From Azadirachta indica (taxonomy: Eukaryota; Streptophyta; Magnoliopsida; Sapindales; Meliaceae), in contig CM040441.1 of assembly GCA_022749755.1 (NCBI GenBank), positions 17,609,475 to 17,673,474 of the forward strand: a stretch of DNA of 64,000 bases, in the 5' to 3' direction. Every line of letters starts with the position of its first letter. The stretch's first letter is position 1. The position numbers and the translations under genes were made by a program. The notes under the pieces are model-generated. The model searched no databases. It was given only the letters and a program-made list of their open reading frames with translations, and was not told the origin of the DNA. Of this stretch, positions 11,300-24,894 are shown in pieces.

Positions 11300-14200
11300 T
11301 CTAACTTCTATGTTTGGTCAAAAACAAGAATTTAGAAAGTTTTCATTCTTATCAATTTCAATTTAATAGGTATCAAATATCCATCCTTATTAATGTATTT
11401 CCATTTCATTCTTGATTTTATTCCCATTCTTGTTCTTTTTTCATTTTTTTTCTTTGTTTTTATGTCCATATTAGAATTTTGACAAAAATAATATTATTAC
11501 CATATTAGATATGTAGTATTTGTTTGACAATTATGATTTTAACATGATCTTTTCTTTTACAATTTTAATGATAACATAATAGATAAGGATCATCGTATGA
11601 TAATGACAATTTCTGATGCCTTTTCATGATTATATTTTGAAAGAAAAAAAAATTAATGTATTCATAATAGTGAATCTTATCTGTTCATAATAACATATTA
11701 ATAATAACAATTAAAAATATATATTTTTAACATTGTAATTAACGCCTATCAAAATCTTTTGTGATTAATATCAACTAAAATATGATTATCTTTAACTTGC
11801 GTTAATATAAAGAGGTGAGTATTATCTAATTAAATTGTAGTTTTCAAATACAACATTATAGAAGACATAATTTAAAAAGAAATTTTAAGATACTATTTAG
11901 AGTACACAATAGTACTTTTTTATTTTGATTTAATTGGTTACGACAATTATACTATATTAGAATATACAATATTTTTGAATAGTATTGATTATATGATCAG
12001 ATACAATTTCAACCGTTAGATGTGTTTAAATTTAACGGTATACATTTAATGTAAAAAATTGTGTTAAAAAAATGGTCGTTAATCTTACCTAATATATATA
12101 TATATAATTTAATGATACAAAATAAAATAAATTCTGCACATTATTTTTTTTTAAAGGCACATTTTCCAAATTAAATATATCAAAATTCAAAAAAAGAAGC
12201 TAGCCCATATAAGAAGAAGCAAATCAATATTTATATTTATCAAATTTGGAAGTCAAGAGTCATTATAAATAATTATTATTGATTAATAATTAATTATATG
12301 ATGATGTGATCGCATATGCATTTGCATTGGGCAGCCAACTTGTGTTCTTGTTTTATTGTATCTTTGTATTTAATTAATTTATTAATGTTGGATTTTAGGA
12401 GTTGAAGAATAATTCAATTCATAGTTTTGTTCCTAAAGAATGGACGAATGAATGACATCAATTACACATAAGCATTGCGTTTGCTTTGCTTTGTTTTGCG
12501 TTTTGTATCGGACAAGTGAAGTCCCAAATAAATAATTTAATAATTAAATAAATAAATAAACAAACTTTGACTTCTCCTCTTATTTTCATGTGACTTTTCT
12601 TCCATTCGATAACTCCTTTTATTTTTAATATTAGAAGTTACATATAAATTGATATTATATCAAAGAAGTTGAGAGTTTTAATTGAATGTAATTTATTATC
12701 GCAAAAATTTATATCTAATTTAACGATAATATTTGTGTTTTTTATCTAAAGTCTGAACATTACTAAAATTTAAATTTGACTAAAATTTAAATTTAATTGA
12801 TATGTTTGTTTTTTACCTTAAATCTTTGAATATAAATGTTAAGTTGTTTATTTTATAAAATAAAAAATTTGAAACCAATATATTGACATATATCCTCTAA
12901 AAAATCTAAAACTGATATATTAACTTGTTGATATGTATAAATATTAAACAATAAACTAAATATATTATGAAAAATACAATATTTAATTCATTTATATATT
13001 TGATTATTCAGATTTAACTTGAAAATTTTAATTTAATTATATTAATATATTTTAAACAAAATTTCAAATATAAATTAAAAAATGAACAATTCTTAAATAT
13101 TTTAATAAAATTATTCAGACTTAAATAAAAAAAAAGAGAAAAAAAAGGTTCAAAATCTATCCATATTCTAAGATACTGTACCTCCACTTATTTATGAAAG
13201 AAATATACTTCTATTATTATAATCTATCTCTATATCGTTATAAATAAGATAATTTGAAAGTCAAATAAAATACTAATTACATATTTATGTATTCATTCCA
13301 TTAATAGAATAATACTCCATTGTGAAGTGGCATTATTCATGCATACACACCAAACAACATTAATTTTTCTATTCCTTAAATAAAGTATAAATAAATAAAT
13401 AAACATATATATTACTAATTCTGTATTTAACCATCAAACTCTATTTATTAAAAAAAAAATTTGTTAGTTTAGATAATTTATCTATTTATTTATCATATTT
13501 ACTATAATATTTTTTTTTTATAATCATTTTAAAAGTTAAATTTATTATATATTACTTTTATTTTTGTCTAAATTCATAAATTAAATAATTTTTTAAATCA
13601 TTAAATACATTTGATTAAACATCTTTTTTTTAAGTTATTGTCAATTACACCCCCATTTTCCATTTATTAAGCTTAACCCGATTAACTAACCTTTTTTTTT
13701 TCCCCATTTCGCTGAATTATATAATTACAAATGTCATATAAATTATTGAAATTTAAGTTTTAAAATATTTTTATTTACATTTTGCTATTAGCATTTTAAA
13801 ATATAATTTCAAAAATAATATTTAATGCAATTTTAAATTCTGAAAAATATTTAAATCTAAAATACACATATGGCCAAGCCACTCACTAGTAACCTAACAG
13901 TAAAATGTTTACCTCCCTTTCTATCTTACAACTCTCATTATAAATTTAATAACATGCTAATTTAATATCAACATAGAAATTGAATATCATAAAAAAAAAA
14001 AAAAGAAAAACTTGAATGCTTTAGTGTTTCCATATATCGATTAGTGAAAACAGAATTTTCAATTTATAATCATAATAATTCAATAAAAAAAATTATAATA
14101 TTTAGAGTGCTTTTTTTAATTTTTTAAAGTGTTATTTTTAAAACTATGGAAATGATATTTAAAAAAAAGGTGTTTGACAGTGATTGTTACCAAACCAAAA

Positions 14201-15050
14201 AAAAAAAAAAAAATTAAAATCTTTTAAAAATGAGTAAAATAGTTATTTTAAAGACGAAATTATAAAATCCTTTAAACTTTCCTAGTAGCATGACCAAAGG
14301 TGCTTACCTCACTTACCAAATGGGAAAGAGTTCTATTTTTCATATTAACTTTAAAGAAGATTTCCCTTGAAAACAGATTTTGCTCAAAATTGGCCCAGAT
14401 TTTGACAAGCGACATCATATTAGCACCAATCTCAGACTCATAACTCTCAATATTTTGATATAATATCTGTGTAGCATGCTAATACTAATATCAACTTTTG
14501 GCTTCCATATTCTAATATAATACATATAATATGATATAATTACTGCTTTATTCTTAATTGAATTAACATTATCAACAAGTAACAAAATAGATGTTTAATT
14601 AAAGAGCAAATATATATATATATATTCTACAAGTTTAGATATTTATTTTATCCATACTCATTGACATATAACATAGAATACTAACTCCTTTGTCAAACCA
14701 ATAAAGTTTATTATCTAAACATCATTTCTATTAATATTAAATACTTATAATCTTTAACTTGGAATGAAGTTACTAAAATAATTATATCATCTTTTTTTAA
14801 TCAACTACTTTTAGTACATGTTATCAAATTATTAGGTAATTGTACTATAATTATTTTTTTCTAATTTTTAGTTGAATGATTGCATAACAATTTTTTAAAG
14901 AAATTAAATTTTATATTCATCCAATGGTTCAATTAATTATTGAAAATTTTCTTTTGTAGAAAAGAATCCATTTGATTACCAAGTGGATTTAAAATTTTCA
15001 TTATATAATAAAATAATGTGCAAAAAGCAAGAATTTAACATGTAGAGATA
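11300..15050. other. AT-rich intergenic spacer
   Basis: Very AT-rich DNA with many homopolymer runs and no open frame of interest. It contains the half-MITE at about 11985-12099 and the promoter-like block near 15050-15290. No other gene, RNA or element was recognised. Confidence 0.5.
11985..12099. mobile_element. Partial MITE, same family as 47265-47514
   Basis: Contains the family core CAACCGTTAGATGTGTTTAA, then AACGGTATACATTTAATGTA, and a TAATCTTACC end. These align with one arm of the complete element at 47265-47514. Only one arm is clear, so it is either a truncated copy or a divergent relative. Confidence 0.5.
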
Positions 15051-15290
15051 GACAAGAAAGGTAAGAAGAGAGAGAAGGAATCGTGTTGTGTGATTTTGGA
15101 AAGTTTCAAGTCAACTTCCAGAAGCTTTTTGTGGTTATTCCACTATTTCCAATTCATTAGTGCTCACTTATATATAAAGAGAGAATTCAATGTGCACCCA
15201 TTTGACTCTCCCATTCAAAATGTCTAACTCCATTCATTTCATGAACCATAAAACCAAAAACTGAAAAAATAAATAAAAAATAGTGCATTG
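15050..15290 (+). promoter_or_regulatory. Orphan promoter-like block with TATA box
   Basis: A less AT-rich island has a clean TATATAAA at 15170-15177, followed ~45 bp later by ATG at 15219 opening a frame of only 14 codons. A purine-rich tract (GAGAGAGAAGG) lies upstream. This looks like the 5' end of a transcript (non-coding RNA, microRNA precursor, or a lost gene). No hairpin or protein was recognised downstream. Confidence 0.25.
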
Positions 15291-16300
15291 GAAAGTGCTT
15301 TACCATTATCCAAATAAAGATACGTGTGTTTTATAATCTTTTAATTGAAATAAATTAAAATGCATTTTGAAATCAAATGAGAAGTTGGATTATTATATTG
15401 ATTGAGCAATAACATTATTTTAAGTGCCTTTTAAGTATTTGACATTTATTCTTTTTGAAAAGAAGCTTTTATTATGTTCTTCTAATTCTTATTTTATCCA
15501 AAAAATAAGGCAACCTTTGATTAAAATGAAAGAGCAAATGTTGAAAGATCAATTGAATATTATACCCCATTAGTAGTACAACATATATATACATTGTTAG
15601 TTTTCAAATTTGGTTAATTTTTTGGTTCCTTCTTATAGTATAATCACAATTTTCAATTGTTAGATAGATTAGTTAAAAGCAACCACCAATTGGGCTAATT
15701 TAAACCTCCCTCCATGTTTGTTTATAAACAACAGATTTCTCTACACATCAAGAGTCAACTCTCTACTTAACAACAATATAACATTAGATATTAAGAAATA
15801 ATTAATTAAAATAAAATTGAAATCTCTTTGTACATCTTGCTCAGTAACATGAGAAGTTTCCTGTTCTAACATCTAATCAAGAGTTAGGTTTCCTTTAAAT
15901 GACTGAATTCACTTGTAATAGTCTATATAGCATTCAAAAGATACACATAATCTTTTGTCTCCTTACAACAACGCAGTTTAATCAATGAATACATCTGTCT
16001 AAGAACTCTCAACAAAATTTCAACCAAATTTGCATGGGTTCTAACTTATCTTATACTTTCGGCTGTTAAGGTAAAGGGAACATAGTTCGCTGAAGATTGA
16101 GTTTCATCACATCACTGGCATTAAAAGCCAATTTGCAAAATTAGCGAGAATAACTTCTTTCTTAAAGAGGGAAGTTAAACATGGGTGGTGAGAAAATCCG
16201 CCCCTTGCTAGTAATGACTGCATCAAAAGATTTCTAAATCGATCGAGAAGAAAAACAAACAATGTACAGCTGAAAACCTTTATGCAAAACTGACAAAATC

Positions 16301-19300
16301 TTATTCATTGTCATTTTTCCTCCTTTTACCCTTAAACTCGTTACCATTTGGAATTGGACCATAGAGACAGATTCGCAGGTTGCCTTGCAGCAGCCGTTGG
16401 TGAAAGTAGGTTTTATACAAGTCCCAGAATTCATCTCTGCCAAAACAATGAATGTAAATAGGTGGGTCAAGGCAGGGAGAGAGGGTGTCGAAGTCTATAT
16501 AAAAAAACTAATTTTGGTCCATAATGTTAGATGTATACTTCTAAAAGCAAAATACATAGCAAAAATCATACAAATTGAAGATGTAAACAACTGAACTATA
16601 AGTTAATATTTACCTGACTTGAGGCAGTGTAAACAAGGAATAGCCCTTCACATCTGTCTGCATGTCAAGTACAATCACCTCTAGCCGTGAAAGTCCCAAT
16701 GCCTCAGTGTCAATTAACTTTTTTATTCTGAAATTGAAATAAAAGAGAAAACAGGCAGATACCTATTCACTCAACTGGATTAAATAGAGAAAAGACATGT
16801 AATAGCCACCTTAGAATTTTGAAATTGGCCAAATAGAATAGTGAATCCCAAAAAAGAGCAGGGCAAAATATATTTATCGTTACTATTTTTGAAAAACTTA
16901 GAACATTACATCTAATTACTACTGGAGACAGAGACCACAGATTAGCAAATATCCCCTTCGATAAGGCAGCAGATGCTATATTACAAAGCAGAACTAAAAT
17001 TCTGTATCTATCTATGCATAATATTCACTTTTGACGGATGAGTGTCAACAGTTTCATGGGAGAAAGAAATATTTTGTCAGAAAATTATTTAATAGAAATA
17101 ATAGAATTGGGTGGAAACAAAAAGTCAAATTGATTCCTCAGTTGGGTGTCTACAATCTCAACTTCCTAGACAAAAAATCTAGCCAATTAAGCAGGTGAAG
17201 CTGTGTTTCAGAGGAAGTCATAATAAGTAAAACTCTTTTAACAGATGATATGGTCTACTGGACATTATTGAATTTGAGAAACTTTTATATTCCTTTGGAC
17301 TCCCTCTTCTTTTTATTGTCTTTTCATTTTTTCATTTATTTTTTTTCTAGTAAACTGAACATTAACTATTTGCTCTGGGAACAAAACTTAGAAATCCAAA
17401 TAACTGAATTTAAGAGGATTCCATGTCTTAAATAAATTACAATATCCAGAAACAATTGAACACTAACCTGCTAGGTGTACCACTGGCTAAATTAACACGG
17501 TTCTTTAACAAGGATACCTGCATCGACCATGATGGATAAGTAATAAACATAACTTCAGAGTTCAAAGAATAATAACAGAAAGGTAGACAAAATTATCACG
17601 TCATTAGTGTAGTATGACACTCTTAGCAGTTCCAATATTATTGCCAGGTCCTACTTAATATAGTAAACCTAGATTTTTGTTATAAATGGCTATCCAGCAT
17701 GATATGGAAACCAGCTAGACTGAGAGATCTTGTAATTGACATCCACTTCAAGAATTCACAAGAAAGACAACCATGATAATGTAAATCATTAAACATATCG
17801 ACTAAATTCATACGACCAGAGATGAGATTCACAATTCATAAAACCAGAAATGAGGTTCATAATGACAATTTTTGCCCTATTCTTCATTGAGTGATGGTAA
17901 GCAACACTTAATAAAGTAACAAATATCCTGCCCTCCAACAACAAATGACAGATATCAACAAAGTAACGTGAAGTAATAGCTTACACTTACAATTTCTAGC
18001 AAAATATAAGAGAAAAGAACAAAATGATCAGTGAGGAAGTGAATTCAGACAAATATCAGCAGCACAAGCACATCTGACAATCTCTCTAAATAATTGAATA
18101 ATTTTTCTGCCCCTCCCCTTCCCCTTTAACACCATCTCATTCAGTCCTTTCTCTTCTTTTCTTTTCTTTTATTTATCACAAATAAAAATACCAAAATAAG
18201 TAAACAGCCCTAAAAAGTTTACAAGAAAAAATGTAGCAAACTGAAAAAGTTTACAAGAGTGGACTAGGCATCCACAAAAGAAGCAAAAACAGCCCCATTA
18301 ATGGAAATAGGAAAGAAAAGTTTATTCCTTTAGAGAGAAAAGAATAAAGCAAATGAGTACTTATATATAAAATATAGTTAAATGAAAACCATGGTATTGA
18401 GGGTTTGGGATCAGACTGACGTGCAAATACATATATGTACATATTCAGCATTGCTGGTGCCTTTTGACAATATGTTTAAATCATCATTTCCCAAAGTCAA
18501 CATGAAAGAACAATGCAAGAAAATAATAAATTGCTAAACAAGGAAAGATAGACAGACTCAAGATTCCATTCAACTGAAAATATATATAGTTGAATGAAAA
18601 TCATGGTTATTGAGGGTTTGGGATCAGACTGACGTGCAAATATATATATGTATATATTCAGCATTGATGGTTCCTTTTGATAATCCATTCAAATCATCAG
18701 TTCCCAAAGGCAACATGAAAGAACAATGCAAGAAAACAATAACATTGCTTAACAAGAAAAGATAGACAGGCTCAAGATTCCATTCAACTTGAAAATATAT
18801 ATAGTTAAATGAAAATCATGGTTATTGAGGGTTTGGGATCAGACTGACGTGCAAATATATATGTATATATTCAGCATTGCTGGTGCCTTGTGGTACTCTG
18901 TTTAAATCATCATTTCCCAAAGTCAAAATGAAAGAACAATGCAAGAAACTAATAACATTACTAGGACAAGGAAAGATAGACCAGCTCATGATTCCATTCA
19001 ACAAATAAAGACGGCTCTAAGGATCATGCTGCAGGTTTGCCATCACTGACTGTAAGACAAGTAGATGACTGACAATATCAAGCCACGCTGTTGAGGAGGG
19101 AAAAATAAAGCATTATAAGTTTCACTAAATCCAACCTATACTATTGGGATATATTATCCGAACATTGGATTTATATAAACATGCTGAAGGCCCACTTAGT
19201 AACTTAGAAAAGTTCATGCACCAAATTGTCCAATATTAACCAAATCGTAACCTTGCGAAAATGCAAGTTGCTCAAGATTTAAGATTAAAGTTTTCCAAGT

Positions 19301-21570
19301 TAAGCTTTATTACCAATGACAAATGACTTTGATGGATCACATAACTATAGATATCAAATAAGCATGGAATTTGGTAGGCCCTAGACATTGGGATATTATC
19401 AAAAGAAGAATCCTACAAAAAAGTTATTTAGATGTACAATAAATAACCAATCTTGCACCACTGTACAATAAGTTATTGTCATAGAAGATATCAACGTACA
19501 AATTGAAAGAACTGAGAGAAAGAGAGGAAAAAGCAAGGAAGAGAGTACATCCCAACCAGTAAATGACTTGACCACACATATTTTATCTATCCACATTTAT
19601 TATATTTTTGTTAAACCACACATATTTTATCTATCCACATTTATTATATTTTTGTTAAACAACTAACATAAACTCTTAACCTTCCATCTTGCCTGCCCAT
19701 TCAATTGCCACACAATTGGATCTCACATTCAATTTTCGATATTCAGCGGTCATAATTAGTTTACTTAACAGACATTGCGCTGCATCTGCAGTCTAATCTA
19801 ATCTAATATAAAAATGACATCATATATAAACATCTAACCCTGCTACAATTGTCTCAAAACATCATTAAAGATTTTTCATCCTCCAATGATAGTCATGTAT
19901 CAAAATAATTACTAGCATATTCAACAAGATAAATAACCATCAACTGGTGTTTCCCAAGATTTCATCTTTATGCGTGTAAAGCTCAGTTATATGGTGCCAG
20001 AAGGAGTTCACAGATGAACCGTATACAGCAAACCATAAGCAAGTCAATACTTCCCCATGAGAGTTCACACTGGAATCCTAACTGATGCTATGGTCAAACA
20101 ATAAACATTGGTGGTCAAGAAACTCGTAGCACATATTCATTAATCACGTTAATGTCATGCATCTGATATTGTATAGCTAGAAATTGCATTACTTCAACAA
20201 CAATTTAAATAGGAAAAAATAAGCCACTTAAATAATAGAGAGAAAAAAAGGGAAAAAGAAAACAACCACCTGCTCTTCAACCTTCATATGCTTTGAGAAT
20301 AGCTTCACCGCATGACACTCTTTAGTCAATGGTCGCAAACCCCTAGAGTAGCACAATAAATTTTCAGGTAAGTAACCCATGGAAATAAGAGGAAAATACA
20401 AAGAACAACATTTCCCATTGCAGGGGCATTTTTTTTACCATTCAAATCCTGATGTATTATTATATTCAGACATATTGTGTTTACCACAAGTTCATATTCT
20501 ATGTCATTTGAAATGAAAAAGTGCAACACCTTAGAAGTTCTATAGATCTTATGGCAGAACTACTGATAATCAGAACGGCTGGACAGCCCGGATCAATTTT
20601 CCCTTCCAACAGGTGTCCTTCACACAGCACTTCTTTCCATGATAAGCCAAAAGCTGCCTTCATATGCTTCCCCAAGGTTTTTGCATCTTGATTCAAGCTT
20701 TCAGACAATTCCAGAATGCATGACTCTGCACAATTTTAAAACCACAGTTAACAAGATTTTCCCTGGCAAAGCAGGGACCTGCACTCCTTTAGGCAAGCAA
20801 ACAAAATATTATTGAACCTATTACCTATATATCGAAGTATTCAACTCAATGACGGGAGCTTGGAATAAGCCTAATTAATTATTTAACAATGATTATTTAC
20901 GCAAATAATAATGTGAAATCCAAGCAACTTGGAGAATTGTATGAATGGTTTCTATGAGAATGCTGTTATTAACGCCAATCTGAAGGAATGTTTTCGAGGT
21001 TATGCTTACTTACTAAAGGAATTGCAGCTAAACACATCCTATCCTATATTGGGACCTCTCCCACGTAATAACATAAATGGGCATAGGATTTACACAACAA
21101 ACTTAACTAAAAGACAGCAATAATCTATTCTGCAGCTCAACCCACCAGCTAACACCTAACATGAAATTTTATTTCCATCACCACCAAACCAATATTATGT
21201 AGAAATTACAAATATATACGATAGAAATTAATCATGCGAAATTTAATCTCGAAAACAAAATAAAGAAAAAGGAAAAAGAGAAACCTTTAACGGAATCTAA
21301 CTCAAGAGAAGAAAGCTGTACAGCATTGGCTGACTGAAACTGATTCAGAAAGAAGCTGAGCAGCTCCGGCGCCGACGCCGGTTTCAACTCGTTGTTTCGA
21401 ACAACGTCGTCATTTTTGTTGTTGTTGTTGTTGTCAGTACTCCTCGTTTCGTTGCTGCCTTTTTTTGTCTTAATAGTCTTTGTTTGGTTGTCGTCTTTCT
21501 TCTTCTTGGTCTTGGCTCGTTTCGGGCCAAGGGACTTCTTGAAGTGCTTCTCTGCTTTCAGACTCCCCAT
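16301..21570 (-). CDS. CMS1: CMS1-like ribosomal small-subunit biogenesis protein
   Basis: Six exons, in order of translation: 21570-21285, 20725-20530, 20342-20270, 17517-17468, 16727-16614 and 16436-16301. All junctions are GT-AG and in frame, giving 284 residues. The N-terminus is Lys-rich and basic with an Asn run (nucleolar-type), followed by APELLSFFLNQFQSANAVQL, then the conserved core with PAVLIISSSAIRSIELLR, KLFSKHMKVEEQV and ASGTPSRIKKLIDTEALGLS. The C-terminus is FKGKRRKNDNE. This order matches the Cms1/CMSS1 family (Pfam CMS1), a DEAD-like fold that lacks helicase catalytic motifs. Yeast Cms1 is linked to the 90S pre-ribosome/U3 particle, so a nucleolar role in 18S rRNA maturation is inferred. 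The 2.75 kb intron between exons 3 and 4 holds a tandem repeat. The gene looks intact. Confidence 0.93.
18365..19005. repeat. Three-unit ~214 bp tandem repeat in CMS1 intron
   Basis: The landmark GGGTTTGGGATCAGACTGAC occurs at 18401, 18614 and 18829, giving periods of 213 and 215 bp. Each unit runs from an AT-rich start (TATATAGTTAAATGAAAA) through the landmark and CAAAG..CAA.ATGAAAGAACAATGCA to CAAGATTCCATTCAAC. Copies differ by scattered substitutions and short indels. It lies entirely within the intron 17518-20269. Confidence 0.92.
19571..19658. repeat. Perfect 44 bp tandem duplication in CMS1 intron
   Basis: Two identical abutting 44 bp copies, 19571-19614 and 19615-19658, each starting ACCACACATATTTTATCTAT. 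Identity of both copies suggests a very recent duplication or a polymerase/assembly slip. Confidence 0.95.
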
Positions 21571-22200
21571 TATTCTTTTCTTTCTTTGGTTTAGGGTTTA
21601 TCTGCTCGTCTTAAATTTTTAGCCTTTATATACAGGAATATTGTATTTTGACGGCTATTCACGATCTTTTTGCATATCTAACCCAATACAAAAAGTTTTG
21701 CAATCGTAACCAAACATAAAATATTTGTACTATTTTACCCTAAAAAGAATTTCATCATCTAAAAATACATTAAGCATGACATTTTTCGAGTGTAAACTTA
21801 AAAATATAAAAAATAACATGTTCGAAAGTATAATATATACGGTACAGAAAAAAGAGTGACATGCTACTCTAAAGCTTATGACACCTTTCTTTTTCATATT
21901 AAATTATACTAATTTTCTTTAAAAATTATAAAAATACAAATAAATAAAAAAAATAAAGAATTAATGATAGTTGACCTTTGTTAAAAATAAATATTAAATA
22001 AATCTCTAAATTAAAAATATTTATAAGTGAGACCCTTTATGTTAGATTTTTTTGGTCTTCGTTAGAATAAAAAAAGAATATAATAGTCATTGTAATTTAA
22101 AATTAAAATTAAAAAATTAAAAAATATTTTTATTTTTTATATTTTAAAATAAAATAGTCATTTTGATTTAAAAATAAATATAAAAATAAATTATATTTAA
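21571..22200. other. CMS1 promoter side and AT-rich spacer
   Basis: Contains the CMS1 5' leader and promoter on the minus strand, with TATATA near 21625-21632, and then low-complexity AT sequence. No further gene recognised. Confidence 0.4.
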
Positions 22201-22205
22201 TAAAA

Positions 22206-23570
22206 AAAATAAGCTATATTGATGAATATGCCCTAACGTTTGAGCTAATAAGCAGAAATTTCCTTATGTTTGGGAAAAGTTATACCCTTTGATTTTTATT
22301 TTTGTTAATTGACTTATTAAATTATTATTATTTGTACCCTTAAACTTTTTTAAAATAATAAAATAACATATACTTTGTTTAACTATAATACTTTAGTCTT
22401 TATTTAAATATTTTTTACAATATACTTTTTTTTAATTATAACAATTTAATTTTTATTTTAATATTTTACATAATATACTAAGAACTAAATAAATTTATTT
22501 AATTTATTATTTTAATAAAAAATTAAGAAATGAGAATATTATTATTAAAAAATTCGAACAATGAGTTAAATCAAACTCATATATTAAAATATTTTTTACA
22601 CACCTTTTTAACTTTTTTAATAATAATTTGATATTTAATTATTAAAAAATTTAATTAAAAAATTTTTAATATTTTATTATTATATAGAATATATTTATCT
22701 ATAAAATTATATTAAATTCATTGTATTTTCTTAAAAAATTATGAAATATAAATTAAAAAAAAATAAGAAAGAAGAGAATTTGGTGTTATTTGTTAATAAA
22801 ATTGATAATTAGTTATATTTTATATTCTTATTAACTAATATAATTTAACTAATGTAATATAATTTAATTAAAAATTTTAATATATATGTATATTACAAAT
22901 AAAAATAATTAAAATTTTCTTTATTTTCTATATTTTTAATTAAATTAAATTATAATAATCAATAAAATATAAAATATATTTAATTACCAATTCTATTAAC
23001 AAATGACACCAATTTTTTTTATTTTTTATTATTTTTATAATTTTCTTAAGAAAATATAATAAATTTAATATAATTTTTCAAATAAATATATTATAATAAA
23101 AAACAAAATGTTATTTTTGATAATTAAGTATTAAATTATTATTAAGTAAAAGTAGAAGGCTAGAAACATATGATTTTGATGTAACTCATTATTTGAATTT
23201 TTTTAATAATAATATTTTTATTTCTAACCAAATAATAAATTAAAAAAATTATTATTTAGTCGTTAATATATTGTGAAAAATATTAAAATATGAACTAAAT
23301 TATCATAATAAAAAACGTGAATTATGAAAAATATTAAAATATGGACTAAATTATTATAATTAGGCAACATATATGTTACTTTTATTATTTTATAAAAGTT
23401 TAAGGATATAAATGCTAATAATTTAACAGGTCAATTGGTGAAAATAAAAGTCAAAATGGGTATTTACCTATTTGTTCAAATACGAGGAGATATGTTTCTT
23501 TTCTCAAATATGAAGGAGTATCTATTTATTAACTCAAATAACGGGGGAATTTCGTCAATATCCCTAAAAA
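22206..23570. mobile_element. Fold-back element: ~1.36 kb near-complete inverted repeat
   Basis: The two halves are imperfect reverse complements along almost their whole length, centred near 22,890. The left end reads TATATTGATGAATATGCCC, and the reverse complement of the right end (23,540-23,566) reads GATATTGACGAAATTCCCCC. Inner pairs also match, for example TTGGTGTTATTTGTTAATA near 22780 against TTGGTGTCATTTGTTAATA from the right arm near 23010. No transposase frame is present. This fits a non-autonomous long-TIR or fold-back element whose transcript would form a long hairpin. Confidence 0.8.
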
Positions 23571-24454
23571 ATAATTATGTAATAAAAAATCGTTAAATGT
23601 CTCTCATCTTATCTCTCCTTACTACTACTTCAATTGCTAAGATTATGAAATTGATTTTGATTTATAAGATTATGAAATTAGTTTGATTTGAATAAATTAA
23701 TTCCATTGCATATTATTATTTTTGTTTAAATTGAAAATATCAAATGACTGATTTTAATTTGTTTTAATCTTATTGCAATTTCTCCTTGATAAAGAAGAAG
23801 AAGAAGAAGAAGGAAAGGACAAAAATAGAGGAGAAAAATGAGAAAGAAAAATATAAAATTAATTAAAAATAAAAAAAAATTAATGTGTAGTCAATATAAT
23901 GATTTTCATAAATTTTTAGATTTAATTGAAGATTATTAATATTACATTACTTAAATTAAAAATTACTCTACCTCACTACTAATGATTCAAAACAAACAGA
24001 AATTTGACTAAGAACTTGACTAACATTGACCAAAATAATTTGGACATATGTAATATATTTTCAATAAAGTTAGGGACATGTATATCCAATATGTGAAGCA
24101 TACCAACTAAATTGATATTTATTTAAATATTAAAGACTAAAATGAAATTACCCCATTAAACAACTTCAATATTCTTATTCTTATATTTAAATTTAAATTT
24201 TTTAGTGTAATGTTAATTTAACGTAACATACAGCATAACAAGCAAGAAGGTGAAGAGAGTTAATATTATAGTACAAGAGAAAAAAATATGTAAAAAAATA
24301 CACAAAATTAATATTTGATAAAGATAGAATATCTAATATCTTTGTTGTTCGCTCTAATAGCTCATTAGCTCCTTGATTTTATCTTTGGTAAAGGAGAAAG
24401 TTAATTTCAGAATAGAGGAGGAGGAGGTGAATGCGACCATGAATAAAGAGAGAG

Positions 24455-24605
24455 CAGTTGAGATTAAGAAAGGTTAGCAATGAAATCTGCCAATGTGTTA
24501 TCCTCACCACAAATGTGTAAGACTCGAAAAACCATCTTCTGAAATAGAACCAAACAATTGGAACAGCTAATAGAAAGTTCTCAAGGGGGGAGAAAAACCT
24601 TAGAA
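24455..24605 (-). pseudogene. Retroelement RNase H-domain relic
   Basis: A minus-strand frame ending at 24478 reads KMVFRVLHICGEDNTLADFI then ANLS and a stop. This resembles the C-terminal signature of the RNase H domain of plant LINEs (V.HI.RE.N..AD.LANL). Upstream sequence in the same direction is broken by a stop. Short and degenerate, so this is a tentative call. Confidence 0.35.
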
Positions 24606-24894
24606 TCCAAGCTAAGGATTCATAAATCTCACCCTCAATTCACTTTGATTTTAAGCTAAATTTTAAAAATATAATCCAACCAAAATGATATAGGTGTAAT
24701 TTTTTTAATTATATTTTAGTATATCGTTATTTAATTTATCAAGATTAAATAAAAAGATAAAAAAGAGAGAGACAACTTTGTTACAAATAATTTTAATTTT
24801 GATACTTGGTGATAAGAATTAACTTAAAATGCTAAAGGATCATTCACACAAATTCTAAGACAATTATTCTTAAGATTTATGGATTGATTATATG

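Noticed and set aside
18251..19004. Three similar minus-strand frames (60-66 codons) in the CMS1 intron
   Set aside because: They arise because the same 214 bp unit is repeated, and the shared peptide has no domain and no splice context.
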